Part shown: positions 24,474 to 39,405 of the stretch, in pieces | Layout of the letters: the number at the start of each line of letters is the position of its first letter | How positions within the stretch are numbered: position 1 is the first letter of the stretch | Assembly (NCBI GenBank): GCA_964030475.1 | Contig: CAXIPT010000001.1 | Location: 1,021,682 to 1,085,681, forward strand | DNA: 64,000 nucleotides | Reading direction: 5' to 3' | From: Tethya wilhelma | Taxonomy: Eukaryota; Porifera; Demospongiae; Tethyida; Tethyidae | Translations under genes and position numbers: made by a program | The notes under the pieces: model-generated | Databases searched by the model: none | Told to the model about the DNA's origin: nothing | What the model saw: only the letters and a program-made list of their open reading frames with translations

Positions 24474-26907
24474 AGTCCACACACACACCTTGGTACAGCT
24501 GGGAGCCCTGGCCACACTCCTGATGGCCTCAAAGAGACTCTTGACTCTGTTGAAGGTGAGGATGATGGCCGTGAACCCCTCGTTAGGAGGGGCCGTTAGC
24601 AACTCCAGAGAGGAACCAAGGACAGCAGGCTGGAGAGGAGAAAGAGAAACAATTGAGTTTCAATGTGTAGGGGTTCCCTATTTGTTCCCAGACCGGCCAC
24701 ATCAGTCATTACTCTATTGTGCACCAGAAATAGGATCTCTGCCAAAACATAGCTTTGAGATCAAGGCTACATTTTGCTTTATCATTGGGGAATGGAAGTA
24801 AAAATAGTACAATATACTGTTATAATATGGTCTTACTAGCCAATACATTATGAAGAGAGGCTGGGTACAACCCCTACACAAGTAGGCCACTGATCCGAGA
24901 TGGTGCAACTTGTTTTCCAGCAGAGTGCTCATGCAAACAGTGACACAGCTGCCAGCATGTGGAGGTCTCAAGACCTGCACACTCAGTACACACACTGCAA
25001 TGAATAATGATATTCACAGACCATAACATACCTGCTGTCCATTGTGATTATTCCAACGCTGTTTGTAGGGAAAGGTAAAACAATTTAATTAGAGAGTTAT
25101 TTGACAATGATGTCATTATTACCTCATATCCCAATTTAGAAGTGGAAAAAACCCTTTCGTTGATGATATCTAGCGTTGTCATGGCGATGGAAGCCATGGA
25201 GGAGAAGTATCTCTGGTAATAGAACAGTCCTTGCTGCCTCAGTTCATGAACCTTGACCAGCGACAGTGCACTCAACTGAGACACGATCTCGTTGATGTCA
25301 GGTGACCAGCAAGTTACAGTTGCTCGGTTCCAGTCAAGCACTTCAGAGAATGGTAGCACATAATCATCTCCAATAATGACGGGGATACAACCCTAATTGG
25401 GAGGAGAGGGAAATGACATTGGTCATGGCTGCAGGCAAAGGTCATTAAAGCAATAGACTCTAGATTGCCTCTCTCACCATCATCAGCATGTCGGTGAAGT
25501 CTGAACTCCCATGACGACTACCAGACAGCAGTAGACAAAACTGAGAATGCTGTAGGAGTAGGTAAAGGGTCGTCAGCATCATTTACAAAGTACAGCATTG
25601 TATGTGACACACTTTCAACACTTGAGGATAAGTGAACACTTGTCCTGTTAAACTGCTGCATCGTTTCCATGGTAACTCGTGACTGGAAGAGGAGCAGGCT
25701 GTCTCCACGGTGACCACCCCTCCCCCTCTAGCCAGGAGGGGCCTCACCTCCTCCCTCAGCTCCTGGGAGAGATGGCCATGGACCAACAGAGTCAGGAGAT
25801 GAGACCTGAGGAGAACAGGAAGAGAGAGAAGGGTTTTCTGAACCATACTTTCTTGTACACATCTATACTTTATTTGAAATGGAGAAATACTTGGCCAAAG
25901 GCCGAAGGTGAGAGTATGGTATGAGTATGAGCTAAAACAATGACAAAAAATTAATACCCTGTAAGTTGAAAAGTTGTTTTGAGTCTTACTTACCTCCTTC
26001 CCAGTAGACCTGTAGGGTTGTCCTCCCTAGTCAGTGAGTTGAACACTGGGATACTCACATCGAAACCATGGCGATAGCTAGCAGGAGAGAAGCTACCACC
26101 AGCTAGGATGGACTGAACACAAAGAGAGAAACAAAATTTATCTTCAGGTAACTTTTGTGCTCTTTGTAACAGATGTTTGAGCACTAGTAGTATAAAATAA
26201 TCAAATATTTGACTCACTTTGCCATAGTGAAAATCAGGCGTGGTATTGAAATGAGGGGGAGCCCCTGGAATCATTGAGAAAATTATATGATTCTGACCAT
26301 TGTTCCAACTACAGCAAGAGAAGAAACACACATGTACACCAGAGTTACATATCACACATCAAGACATAATATTGCATAGAATGTGATACCTCGGTAAACT
26401 ATTGAGCAACACGGATGTCAACTTCACTTCGAGGTTGGCCTGATTCAGCGTGTCTACTGACGATACAAACAGACATGCTCTGGAGATGTTTTCCTCGTGG
26501 TACCTACTCCCTCTAACAGCCATCAACAGCTCCTGGTACTCCAGTGAGGTCTCTGGGCTGTACGTCTGAGAGGTCTTCTTAGAGCTGACAAACTCCATGG
26601 GCGGGTGGACATACACTCTTATTCTCTCATCCTCTCCTCCTAAGAGACACTCGTTGATTTCAAAACAGGAGTGAAAATGACATAACCTCTTCAGGGAGTG
26701 GTCTGTCTCGTTCCAAGCTAATGGACGTATCGTTCTCCTCTGTCGTGGTGTCGAGGGGTCACTGGCGTGAATGGAGGGGGCCCACAACCAGGGGCCAGAA
26801 CTGAGGAATAGGATGAGAATTACAACTATAGTGACTAGGATACAACCAGTGCGACATTTAAGGCGAATTGGGAGGCCTCGAAGACCATTCAGTTTCCTTC
26901 CAAACAT
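17377..26907 (-). CDS. EXT2: Exostosin-2, heparan sulfate co-polymerase subunit
   Basis: About 13 exons on the minus strand: 26907-26390, about 26309-26221, 26113-25996, 25805-25620, 25552-25478, 25391-25122, 25060-25033, 24630-24490, 24357-24313, 24103-23936, 22592-22430, 22270-22140 and 17598-17377. The product is a type II Golgi protein: a short basic cytosolic end, a membrane anchor (about residues 22-42), an exostosin GT47 domain ([28 protein letters not shown]), then the GT64 domain ([76 protein letters not shown]). It ends YPNMGEL, as human EXT2 ends FPNIGSL. The DDD metal-binding motif is intact. EXT2 works with EXT1 to elongate GlcA-GlcNAc heparan sulfate. The last intron is about 4.5 kb, far longer than the others. 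It is divergent from the deiodinase gene. Confidence 0.95.
17599..22139. other. 4.5-kb last intron of EXT2
   Basis: The only long intron seen in the window. It has several microsatellites, including a (CA)n tract at about 18702-18754, a 14-bp tandem word CATGCCACAGTT near 21612-21650, and a direct repeat of GCAGAACACACAAACTAGTA at about 21858 and 21896. I found no exon, RNA gene or transposon terminus in it, though it is long enough to hide a non-coding RNA or an enhancer. Confidence 0.6.
22592..22636. repeat. (GA)n microsatellite abutting an EXT2 acceptor
   Basis: On the minus strand this is a (CT)n tract running directly into CAG and the exon that begins GCGTGGAAAGAG. The microsatellite is the polypyrimidine tract of the acceptor. 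Confidence 0.85.
24428..24471. repeat. (CT)n microsatellite in an EXT2 intron
   Basis: About 44 bp of uninterrupted CT repeat close to the donor of the exon at 24630-24490. Confidence 0.9.
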
Positions 26908-27296
26908 GTTGACAAGAAAAGAATTTGTTCTCTCAAAAAAATATCAGTCATCTGGTCGTAGAAGACACTATAGGAGTGGATAAAGTTGTCTACGGCATGT
27001 AACTTGGTAGTAAGGGCAACATGGTAGCTCCTAGACTGGGTAGAACTGTAACTTGAGACGGCCTGGCCCAAGCAAGTTGAGTCCTTCGCCTTAACTTTGT
27101 GGTTGACTTTGTTATTAATAAAATTCCAATATTTCATTGCTATGGCTATAATTGGAGAAAATTGAAATCTAATAGTGGGCGTGGTAAGAGTGTGTGCCAT
27201 GTGACATCATTTCCAACCCACCGCTAGCTGTAGAAGAAAGACACTGAAAGAACTCAGCTCTGCACTAGTATTACGTGATTGCTAGGACAGGCCAAT
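26908..27296. promoter_or_regulatory. 389-bp bidirectional promoter region
   Basis: Interval between the start codons of EXT2 (minus) and iodotyrosine deiodinase (plus). No TATA box stands out. Short frames in it have no family similarity. Shared regulation is inferred from spacing only. Confidence 0.45.
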
Positions 27297-28205
27297 ATGG
27301 TGGATTTCTTATCATCAGCTCCATTCATCTCTGCCTACTGGCCTTACCTGCTGGTCACGGCCGGTGTGGGACTCATCATCATGGTCTTCTTTCTCTTCCC
27401 AGCAGCTGACAAGAGAGAACCAAAGCAGGAGACAAAGAAGACTCCCTCAAAACTAACGAGCTATGATAAGGGGGAGCACCCCATGGCTGAATTTGAGGAT
27501 GAGAAACCAGACCAATCATTAGCACCTCCCCTTCATTCTGAGGATACACCTCACAGACCATACTCTCTAGAAAGATTGAGTGAGGAAGAGATGAAAGAGC
27601 GTTCTAAAAAATTTTATGAACACATGAACAAGAGGCGTTCCTTGAGGCAGTTCAGCAAGGAGAAGGTTCCCTTGGAGGTCATCGAGAATATCGTCAAAAC
27701 GGCAGGGACTTCCCCTTCAGGAGCTCATTCCGAGCCGTGGACATTTGTAGTCGTACAAGACCCGAAACTGAAATCTCAGATCCGCGAGATTGTGGAGCAG
27801 GAGGAGTATTTGAACTATGACCGTCGGATGGGAAACAAGTGGGTAAAGGACCTCAAGTTTGTACGGACTACACACGAAAAGCTGTACCTTGAGGAGGCCC
27901 CTTACATCATCCTGGTAATGAAACAGCAGTATCACGTAGGAGAGAATGGCATACGCTATGCTCACTACTATTATGAGATCAGTACTGCCATTTCAGCCGG
28001 CTTCCTGCTCACTGCCATCCACAATGCTGGTCTGGTGACAGTCACCACCACTCCATTGAATGCTGGAGTGGCTCTGAGGGAGCTCCTAGGGAGGCCGGAG
28101 AATGAGAAAGTGATGTTACTGCTACCAGTTGGCTACCCCGCTCAGGATGCCGAGGTCCCTGATATCGGTAGGAAGTCACTGGAAGAGATAATGGTTTTGA
28201 AATGA
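27297..28205 (+). CDS. IYD: Iodotyrosine deiodinase (flavin reductive dehalogenase)
   Basis: A single-exon gene of 302 residues. A membrane anchor spans about 15-36, followed by a polar linker and a nitroreductase-fold catalytic domain from about 95. FMN-contact motifs are present: RRSLRQFS (113-120) and TSPSGAHSEPWTF (138-150). The lid that clamps the substrate is complete: Glu170, Tyr174 and Lys195 keep the spacing (E, +4 Y, +21 K) of the residues that bind the iodotyrosine zwitterion in mammalian enzymes. This points to a true halotyrosine dehalogenase rather than a general nitroreductase. In vertebrates it recovers iodide from mono- and diiodotyrosine using NADPH-derived electrons. The lack of introns is unusual beside its intron-rich neighbours. 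The ATG at 27297 is the first in frame. Confidence 0.95.
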   Translation: MVDFLSSAPFISAYWPYLLVTAGVGLIIMVFFLFPAADKREPKQETKKTPSKLTSYDKGEHPMAEFEDEKPDQSLAPPLHSEDTPHRPYSLERLSEEEMKERSKKFYEHMNKRRSLRQFSKEKVPLEVIENIVKTAGTSPSGAHSEPWTFVVVQDPKLKSQIREIVEQEEYLNYDRRMGNKWVKDLKFVRTTHEKLYLEEAPYIILVMKQQYHVGENGIRYAHYYYEISTAISAGFLLTAIHNAGLVTVTTTPLNAGVALRELLGRPENEKVMLLLPVGYPAQDAEVPDIGRKSLEEIMVLK

Positions 28206-28386
28206 TATACAGAGAAAGGACATTTGACAGTATTAACTTTTTTCTAAATTTGAAATGGTGCAGGAACGCAAACGTGCATTGTATCTCTTGTCTCACTGCG
28301 CATGCCCAAGTTGCAGCCCCACCCATAAACTTGTGCCCTTCACAAGTTCTGTACTTCCTGTTGTGGGTAATTAGCTAGATCTGAAA

Positions 28387-29979
28387 ATGACCGACAAAAA
28401 CGTGCTAGACACCAAGCTGTTGGCCTTCTCTGGATCCACCCAAGCCCAGGTGATAGAGACACGGGTGAGGGATTGCTCTATTGACTCTGTAGTGGTGTAC
28501 AAGGACAGAGCTGAAGTGAAGCGGGTGCTACCAGTTCACTTGTGTGCTGGAGAGAATGAGGTGATAGTGTCTGACCTAGCTGAATGTGTGGACAAGAACT
28601 CTATAAGGTGAGCTGCTCCCTTAGAGTCTCTGCAACAATGGCTACCTCTGGGTGTGCTCCATGCAGGGTTGAAGGTCAAGGCAAGGCAGTCATCACTGAT
28701 GTGATCTACTCCAACAAGACAAGCTCTGAAGAGGAGCAACCTGCTTCTGGTAGCAAAGAGAAGTATGAGAGCTTGAAGGTATACAGTCCAAAGTAAAGTG
28801 GCATTCAGGTGTAATGATGTGTGTGGATGGTTTGATACAGCAAGAGATTGAGGAGTGTCAGAGAGAGCTGAAGTATTTGAGGTTCAGAGAAGAGGTTTTG
28901 AAGAAAGAGAAGCAGCTACTGGCCCAGTTTGCCAGTCATGTCTCTAAGATACACTCTGTGAAGGTGAGTGATACCAGCAGGTGTTCATGTATTGAGTGTG
29001 TGTGGAGTGATTTGTTGTTTGTTGTCTTCAGAATGAAGAGGACTCTCTCTCTCATCTTGTGGACCAGAGCACTGTCACTGCAGTCATGGACTTCTTTGAG
29101 AAATATGAGGTTTGCTATCATGGCTACGTTACTAGCACATGTGACCATCTTGTGATTCCGTTCCAGGCCAAGACAGCCGACCTTGATGAAAGACTTCTTG
29201 GAGTGTCTCAAGATGAGTTGAAACTCACTGAAAAGATAGCTGTTCTCGAGGCCAATGCTGACAAAGTTAACCCAGAGAAGAAGGTGGTCTCAGAGGAAGC
29301 TGTTCGGTGGGTCAATGTCAGTGCTACTATTTTTAGCTGCATATGATGTACCTATACTTGTTCAAAGTTTAATTTGTGATGTGCTCTATTTGTGTAATTT
29401 TTCTGAATGGCTTCCAGAACTGTTTGGGTCAAAGTTTGGGAACAATAACACTGCTCTCTGTTTCAAATATGGCTGCCATGCACACACACACACACACACA
29501 CACGCAGTACCCTCCATGTTGGTTTGGTAGCTCCTGATGAAACTGATGCTGTTCTCTTTGTGTCTTATGTGGTGAGCAATGCCTCCTGGTCTTCAGCCTA
29601 TGATGTCAGAGTGTTCACAAAGGACAAGAGCTTGAAGGTGAGTGAGTCCCTTCACTCCTCCAGCCATTGCATTGAGAGCAGTAGTGTGTTCTCTGTAAAG
29701 GTCCAGTACTATGGACTCATCAAACAACAGACAGGAGAGGACTGGGAGAATGCCAAGATCTCTCTCTCAACAGCCACCCCCAGCATTGGAGGGTCAGCTC
29801 CCAGCCTTCCCACTAGACTCATACACTTCAAAAGACCTGTGCCTCGTCCTATGACACGAGGTATGAAGGGTAAGAGAGCACCCAATACAATGTCATGTTT
29901 TTACCCATCATATTTGGAGAGGTATGACACAAGTGCACCTTTGTTTAATGGTTTGATTTTAATTTCATCACATGGCTAA
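28387..29979 (+). CDS. DUF4140/DUF4139 (F37C4.5-like) protein, copy A, 3'-incomplete
   Basis: It starts MTDKNVLDTKLLAFSGS at 28387. Exons match those of the complete copy B: a DUF4140-type N-terminal domain (DSVVVYKDRAEVKRVLPV), a coiled-coil hairpin (QEIEECQRELKYLRFREEVL; EKIAVLEANADKV), then the first strands of DUF4139 (VSYVVSNASWSSAYDVRVF; YGLIKQQTGEDWENA). The last recognisable exon ends at 29860 with a good donor. The remaining C-terminal exons seen in copy B are absent; a satellite array and an n at 30006 follow instead. Either the 3' half was deleted or replaced, or the assembly is broken there. The family is named after C. elegans F37C4.5; its biochemical role is unknown. Confidence 0.8.
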
Positions 29980-30005
29980 CGTGTGCAGGCCTAAGGGTCA
30001 ACTAA

Positions 30006-30006
30006 N
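30006..30006. other. Undetermined base at a probable contig junction
   Basis: A single n sits where copy A sequence gives way to the satellite array. The n at 10115, and apparently the one at 8285, mark unmerged contig ends, so continuity across 30006 is not secure. Confidence 0.7.
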
Positions 30007-30880
30007 TTGAGTGTACAATGTTTCTGTGTTGATTTGTGTTATTCGATCCTAACATTTTCACCTTGATGTGGACCAACGGCTACATATATTTTTGTGACTG
30101 GGAATCAAAGGTGAAAAGTGTCTAATGCACTTGTTTTACAAGCTCACATAAGCCTAAATAACTGTTTGTGCTCACTGGATTGAGTGTATTATCTCTCTGT
30201 GTTGATTTGTGTTATCCGATCCTAGTATTTCCACCTTGATGTGGACTGATGGATAAATATAATTTTGTGACTGTTAATTAAAAGTGAAAAGTATCTATAA
30301 TGCACATGTTTCACAAGCTTACAAATGTCTAAATGATCAGGTAAACTCACTGAATTAGGTATATAGTCTCTTGATTTGTGTTATCCGATCCTAACAATTT
30401 CTCCTTGATGTGGAGCGATGACTACATATATATGTGTGACTGGGAATCATAGTTTAAAAGTATCTAATGAACATGTTTCACATGGTTGCAAATGTCCCAA
30501 TAACCAGTTAAATTCACAGGATTGGCTATGTAATCTCTCAGTCTTGATTTGTGGTATCGGATCCTGGCTACATTTTTAGTCACCATGACATGGACTGATG
30601 GTTATTTTTACTTTTACCAGCATATTAAACACATTCATTACATCCCTCTTACCTTTAATTTCTAGCCAAATATAGCTATATTTAGTCAAACTCACTTGAA
30701 TGGGTATCTAATCTCTTTGTGTTGGTTTGTGGTATTGGATCCTAAAATTTTTGACGTACATTGACGGCTGCTTATATGTATGTAGCTGATCATTGAAGGT
30801 AAGGGGGATGCAATTCACACCATTTACATGCTTATAGATGTTTCAATAACCATTTAAAACTTACCCAAATTAATTATTAT
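30007..30880. repeat. Satellite: five degenerate ~173-bp tandem units
   Basis: Each unit carries GATTTGTGTTATCCGATCCT followed by TTTCACCTTGATGTGGAC-like sequence, a TGTGACTGGGAATC-like block and a CACATGTTTCACAAG-like block. The first block recurs at about 30031, 30203, 30373, 30546 and 30724, giving spacings of 172, 170, 173 and 178 bp. Units grow more diverged to the right. No coding sequence. The unit length is close to nucleosome repeat length, as in many satellites. Confidence 0.85.
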
Positions 30881-31620
30881 CCAATCTTCTGTAGCTTTAC
30901 AACCCCTCACCCCCCCCTCAGTTATAAACCGTTTCTTACATTGGGTCCTTTGAAGTCTTGTGGCTGTCAGCTAGATATGTCACTAATTTCCTCCCTTGAA
31001 GTTTCATCCAGCTCTATATAGCTTCATGAGCGCTTAGCCTTGTCTCGTGTCCCGAACTAGCAAGGTGATTAGTACGCACCGCACTGACACTACGCACGAG
31101 CGTACGTACGTACCACCCACCCGACTGCGCAGCGCTTATGCCGGCAGTGCAGTGACGATGGGGTTACGGTGAAATTTAGTCAGATCCTATTGTGCGGTCC
31201 ATTGCCACTTTTCGATACATATAATAATACGCCATTTGGTGTGTCTCGCCCAAAATTTGGCCTTTGACCCTAAAATTGCTGTCCCCGAATTTGACCTTTG
31301 ACCCTGAATTAAGCGCTATGCCTCGGCCGGCGCCGTGCGGCAGAGTCTAGTCTGCGCAGAGCTCCTGACCAGGCAGGCAAGGCTTCAGAAAAAGATCACC
31401 TGAAAGGGTGATGAATGATGAAATGAGAAGTCTCATGAGACAAGTGATGATCGAATGATGAAATGAGAAGTGACTTTTTGGTTACAGTAATAGCTGAAGG
31501 ACATCTAGATGGCACTAGAAGCCTGTTTTAAGTTAATACACTACAGGATTCAGAATGACATTGCGTGGAACACACACACACAAAAAATTTCAATCATTGA
31601 GTAAAAGTTAAGATCTACTG
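30881..31620. other. Non-coding spacer with a CpG-rich segment
   Basis: No gene seen. A CpG-rich stretch lies at about 31060-31350, with a GTACGTACGTAC run and two partial repeats of TTTGACCTTTGACCCT/TTTGGCCTTTGACCCT. Near 31410-31460 the word GAATGATGAAATGAGAAGT is repeated. It may be the remains of transposons. Confidence 0.5.
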
Positions 31621-32230
31621 TTGATAGCACTCATAGCAGTGTACATTTGGAGCATGGACACATGAAATGAAATGTGCATGGATTGTTGTTGGTGAAATGC
31701 AGTTTGAAGTGGTCCAAGAAGACTTTCTTGACGGTGGATAGAGTGGAAACAAGACTAGAGGATGGGTTTATGGGTGGCAAGGCATTCCACAGATGAGGTA
31801 GCCTGTTGAAATAATGTTGCTTGGCTCTGTTGGTCTTCACAGGTGGTTGGAACCGTTGGGTGAGCTTGAAATAAGAACCAGTTACCTGATCTAGTTCTGT
31901 TAGTACTGAATCTAAAGAAATTCATATGTTGAAAAAGTCTGTTGGTGATTGAAAACTCTTGATAAAAAATGAGATGTCGTACAGTTCAAGTGACATCATC
32001 AGTGGAAGCATAATGTAATTTAAGTAGCTGAGACTTGTAGTCAAGATTGTCCTGATTGAAGTCACCCAGAATAAACTTGGTGGCACAACGTTGGATGTTT
32101 TCAAGGGTGGAGATATCATTAATTGAAGAGGGTCTCCAGATTTGGCAGCAGTAGACCAGTTGTGATCTAACAAGCGAAATGTATAGCTTTTTCTTGGCCT
32201 GAATACTGTTTGCAGTTGAGAAGGTACGCC
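31620..32230 (-). mobile_element. Dead 3' fragment of a non-LTR retrotransposon (LINE)
   Basis: On the minus strand the sequence encodes the C-terminal end of a LINE reverse transcriptase: LYISLVRSQLVYCCQIWRPS, then LENVQRCATKFILGDF. After a frameshift near 32010 it continues LPLMMSLELYDISFFIKSF, and after another break NRAKQHYFNRLPHLWNALPP and a Cys-rich end. The palm domain and endonuclease are missing, so it is a 5'-truncated, frame-broken insertion. It ends about 120 bp upstream of copy B's start codon, on the opposite strand. Family from memory: CR1/L2-like lineages end with a similar 'YFNRLPxLWNxLPP' motif. Confidence 0.8.
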
Positions 32231-32353
32231 TGAGCTACTGCGCATGCCCAGCATACAGCAGCTCCACCCTAAATATATCTCGGCAACGATGGAATTTGTG
32301 ATCTGGATCTTGCTTTTGCTTCAGTTCTGACCTCCTGAGTTTGACGACAAGCC

Positions 32354-35248
32354 ATGCCAGACACCAAGCTGCTGGCCTTCTCTGGATCCACCCAAGTCCA
32401 GGTGATAGAGACACGGGTGAAGGATTGCTCTATTGACTCTGTAGTAGTGTACAAGGACAGAGCTGAAGTGAAGCGGGTGGTACCAGTTCATTTGTGTGCT
32501 GGAGAGAATGAGGTGATAGTGTCTGACCTAGCTGAATGTGTGGACAAGAACTCAATAAGGTGAGCTGCTCCCTTAGAGTCTCAACAATTGCTACCTCTGG
32601 TTGTGCTCCATACATGCAGGGTTGAAGGTCAGGGCAATGCTGTCATCACTGATGTAATCTTCTCCAACAAGACAAGCTCTGAAGAGGAGCATCCTACTTC
32701 TGGTAGCAAGGAGAAGTATGACAGCTTGAAGGTATACAGTCTAAAGTATAGTATCATTCTAGCATTGATGTGTGTGGATCGATGGCTTATATACAGCAAG
32801 AGATTGAGGAGTGTCAGAGAGAACTGAAATATTTAAGATTTAGAAAACAAGCTTTGAAGAAAGAGAAGCAGCTTCTAGCTAAGTTTGCTAGCCATGTTTC
32901 TAAGATACACTCTGTGAAGGTAAGTGATGGAAGAAGCTTAAGGTATTATGTTTGTAGAACAATTGCACTGGGTGATTTGTTGGTTGTTGTTTCCAGAATG
33001 AAGAGGATTCTCTCTCTCATCTTGTGGACCAGAGCACTGTTACTACAGTCATGGACTTCTTTGATAAATATGGGGTTTGTCAATGTGATATGTTACTAAC
33101 CGTCATGTGACATCTTGTGATTTCACTGATTCCAGGCCAAGACAGCCGACCTGGATGGGAGACTTCTTGGAGTGTCTCAAGATGAGTTGAAACTCACTGA
33201 AAAGATAGCTGTTCTCGAGGCAAATGCTGACAAAGTCAACCCAGGGAAGAAGTTTGTCTTAGAGGAAGCTGTTCGGTGGGTTAGTTGTACTGGACTTAGC
33301 CAAATTACTCACTAAAAGTCTGTGCCATATAAATATATATTTGTGCATGCCAACCAAAATTGCATGAAATGTAAACATACTAATTCTGTCAGGAATGGTT
33401 GCTTGAAAGGAATCACCAAACTGTTTGAGAATGATTGTGTAAAATTGTATAAATATAATCTACCATGCCCCAAATTAATAAAAAGTGTCAGTCACAATAA
33501 CTTTTCACACTAATATATACTCTGCACACACACAGTACCCTCCATGTTGGTTTGGTAGCTCCTGGTCAAACTGATGCTGTTCTCTTTGTGTCTTATGTGG
33601 TGAGCAATGCCTCCTGGTCTTCAGCCTATGATGTCAGAGTGTTCACCAAGGACAAGAGCTTGAAGGTGAGTGCATGAGTCCCTTCACTCCTCCTGCCATT
33701 GCATTGAGAGCAGTAGTGTGTTCTCTGTAAAGGTCCAGTACTATGGACTCATCAAACAACAGACAGGAGAGGACTGGGAGAATGCCAAGGTCTCTCTCTC
33801 AACAGCCACCCCCAGCATTGGAGGGTCAGCTCCAAGCCTTCCCACTAGACTCATACACTTCAAACGACCCCTGCCTGTTAAAGTCTTTAACTTAAGCAGT
33901 ATGAGTGTATTTATACAGTGATGTGTATCGTTTCGATATTATAGTCCTCATACTTGTAATGTTCTGTGTTTTGAATATCAAGGTCAACGTAGTGATCCAA
34001 GAAAGTCAATTCTAAAAAAAAGACCAGCCGTATATGCTCTAACCACTGTAAGTTGGTAATGTGAGAGTGGACCTAAACATTTCCACACTAATTGAGCTCT
34101 TTCTTTTTGTGTAGGAGGATCACCTCTCTTCTATATTAGGTGATACAACAATACTATCATATGGTGCTCGTGCTAAAAATTCTAGTCAAGACTATTCCAA
34201 ACGTCAAAGAAGTCCATCACCTTCTCCACCACCAGCTCTAGACATAGAAACTGCAAAGGTAGTCTCAATATCTTAATATTCCACTTCCCATGCAATCTAT
34301 TTCTTGTGATGTATGTTGTGGTACTTCACTAGGTGTCCACTGGGTTGTTCAACATGACCTATGCCATCCCCAGGACTTGTACCATACCAGCTGACAACAC
34401 TGAGCACAAGGTATAGCCTATCAGTTGTAGTGTTAGTCTCCTTCCTGGTTGACTCCCCCCCTCCCTCCCTCCCTCCCTGGCAGGTGACAGTGGCTCTCAT
34501 AGACCTCTCCCCAGAGTTCCACTACAACTCTGTTCCTCGTCTCTCGCCTTACTCCTTCTTGCAAGCCAAGGCAAAGAACACTTCCCCTTACACCATGCTG
34601 GCTGGACCGGCCAATGTGTTCCTGGACAACAACTTCATTGCTAAGGTAAAAGTTGTCTTCTCCAAGAGCTCTCTCTTGGCTTTAGCTGATGTCTGTTCCC
34701 TTTCAGTCGGAGCTCTCTGACGTGTCTCCTAATGAAGAGTTCACCACATCTCTCGGTGTGGATCAGTCCATTCGCATCACCTGCCAACCAGTGTCTAGTG
34801 TCCACAACACCCGAGGGAGGCTAGTGGGAGGGAAGACCAACTCCATCACGTACACCCATGTGTTTGTCGTGAAGAACACCAAGAGTGAGGAGATCAACAT
34901 CCAGGTGTTGGAGCAGGTGCCACTGAGCACAGATGAACGGATCAAGGTAGTAGAGAGTAGGCTAGCTGAGGGAGCTCCAGTGAGCTGGGTTGGTTGTGAG
35001 TGTGTGTCTCTTTGTACCGAGTGCAGGTGACAGTGACAGAGCCTGACGTGAGGAAACAGGAGGTGAAGTGTCCCCTCCCCCCATTTGGCCATGCCATTCT
35101 CAATGACAGTAACAACATTGAGTGGCATGCAGCAGTGATGGGTGGGGCAGTGCTGGAGCTCAAGCTGGTCTACACTGTGGAGCACCCTTCACAAGATGGA
35201 GTGGAGGGACTGCCTAAAGCAGGGGGGTTCAATGGTAACACTGAATAA
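32354..35248 (+). CDS. DUF4140/DUF4139 (F37C4.5-like) protein, copy B, complete
   Basis: About 13 exons, with the first at 32354-32560 and the last at 35027-35248 (TAA). Domains in order: DUF4140 N-terminal beta domain; a charged coiled coil (about residues 105-230); a DUF4139 beta domain (VSYVVSNASWSSAYDVRVF; YGLIKQQTGEDWENAKVSLS; a Ser/Pro-rich loop RQRSPSPSPPP; then VSTGLFNMTYAIPRTCTIPA; ATVALIDLSPEF-like; NSITYTHVFVVKNTKSEEIN; ending VELKLVYTVEHP-like). The exon near 33733 most plausibly ends at 33898, because that donor keeps frame with the next exon. No signal peptide or membrane span, so probably intracellular. Function unknown; bacterial relatives were named MuiA. This is the only full-length copy here. 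Confidence 0.85.
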
Positions 35249-35633
35249 CACATCTCTCAATTTTACACAATCAAATCAAGTTCATAGCATTGCTTTTTTT
35301 AGTTCATATTCTGTAGAAATACTGTATTAAAACATATTGTTACAAAAATTGTTTGCACACACATTGAGATTCGTTGTGTAGCTAATTTTACTAGTGACAT
35401 CATACAATTAGCATTCATGGATAGTATGATTTGGTTTGCTGTTAGTGTAGGAATAACGATAATAATGTATGATACCGTAGCTAAAAGAAAATAAGTCTTT
35501 TTTTTTTCTTGTACAAGTCTTGGTTATACTGTGCGTGCGCGTAAACGTTGCAGCTCCACCCTCCTTTCTCGACAACGGGAAAAGATCACTCCTAATTAAA
35601 ATTTTCTCCTTTGGCCCTGATTGACAATAAGCC
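35249..35633. other. Spacer between copies B and C
   Basis: AT-rich sequence with a T-rich run near 35497. The last ~60 bp before copy C resembles the leader before copy B (GACAATAAGCCATGCCAGA against GACGACAAGCCATGCCAGA), so copy C's 5' flank belongs to the duplicated unit. Confidence 0.55.
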
Positions 35634-39244
<3,611 letters not shown>

Positions 39245-39405
39245 TGCCCCCAGCTCAATGCCTTCTTTGACCTTAAGATTATTATGCATGCACTTGACAC
39301 TTGACCCTCCCTCCCTCCCTGTGAGCTGCAAACCATGAATATCATCAATAAAATAAATAATTGTCTCAGCTAGAATTGAATTCATGCACACACACAACAC
39401 AATGA

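Noticed and set aside
26889..27200. Minus-strand 103-codon frame upstream of EXT2
   Set aside because: It overlaps the EXT2 start and shared promoter, with no domain features; most likely 5' UTR.
30881..31620. CpG-rich stretch as a CpG-island promoter or rRNA fragment
   Set aside because: No rRNA-like sequence was recognised and no gene starts nearby; copy B starts about 1 kb away beyond a LINE fragment.
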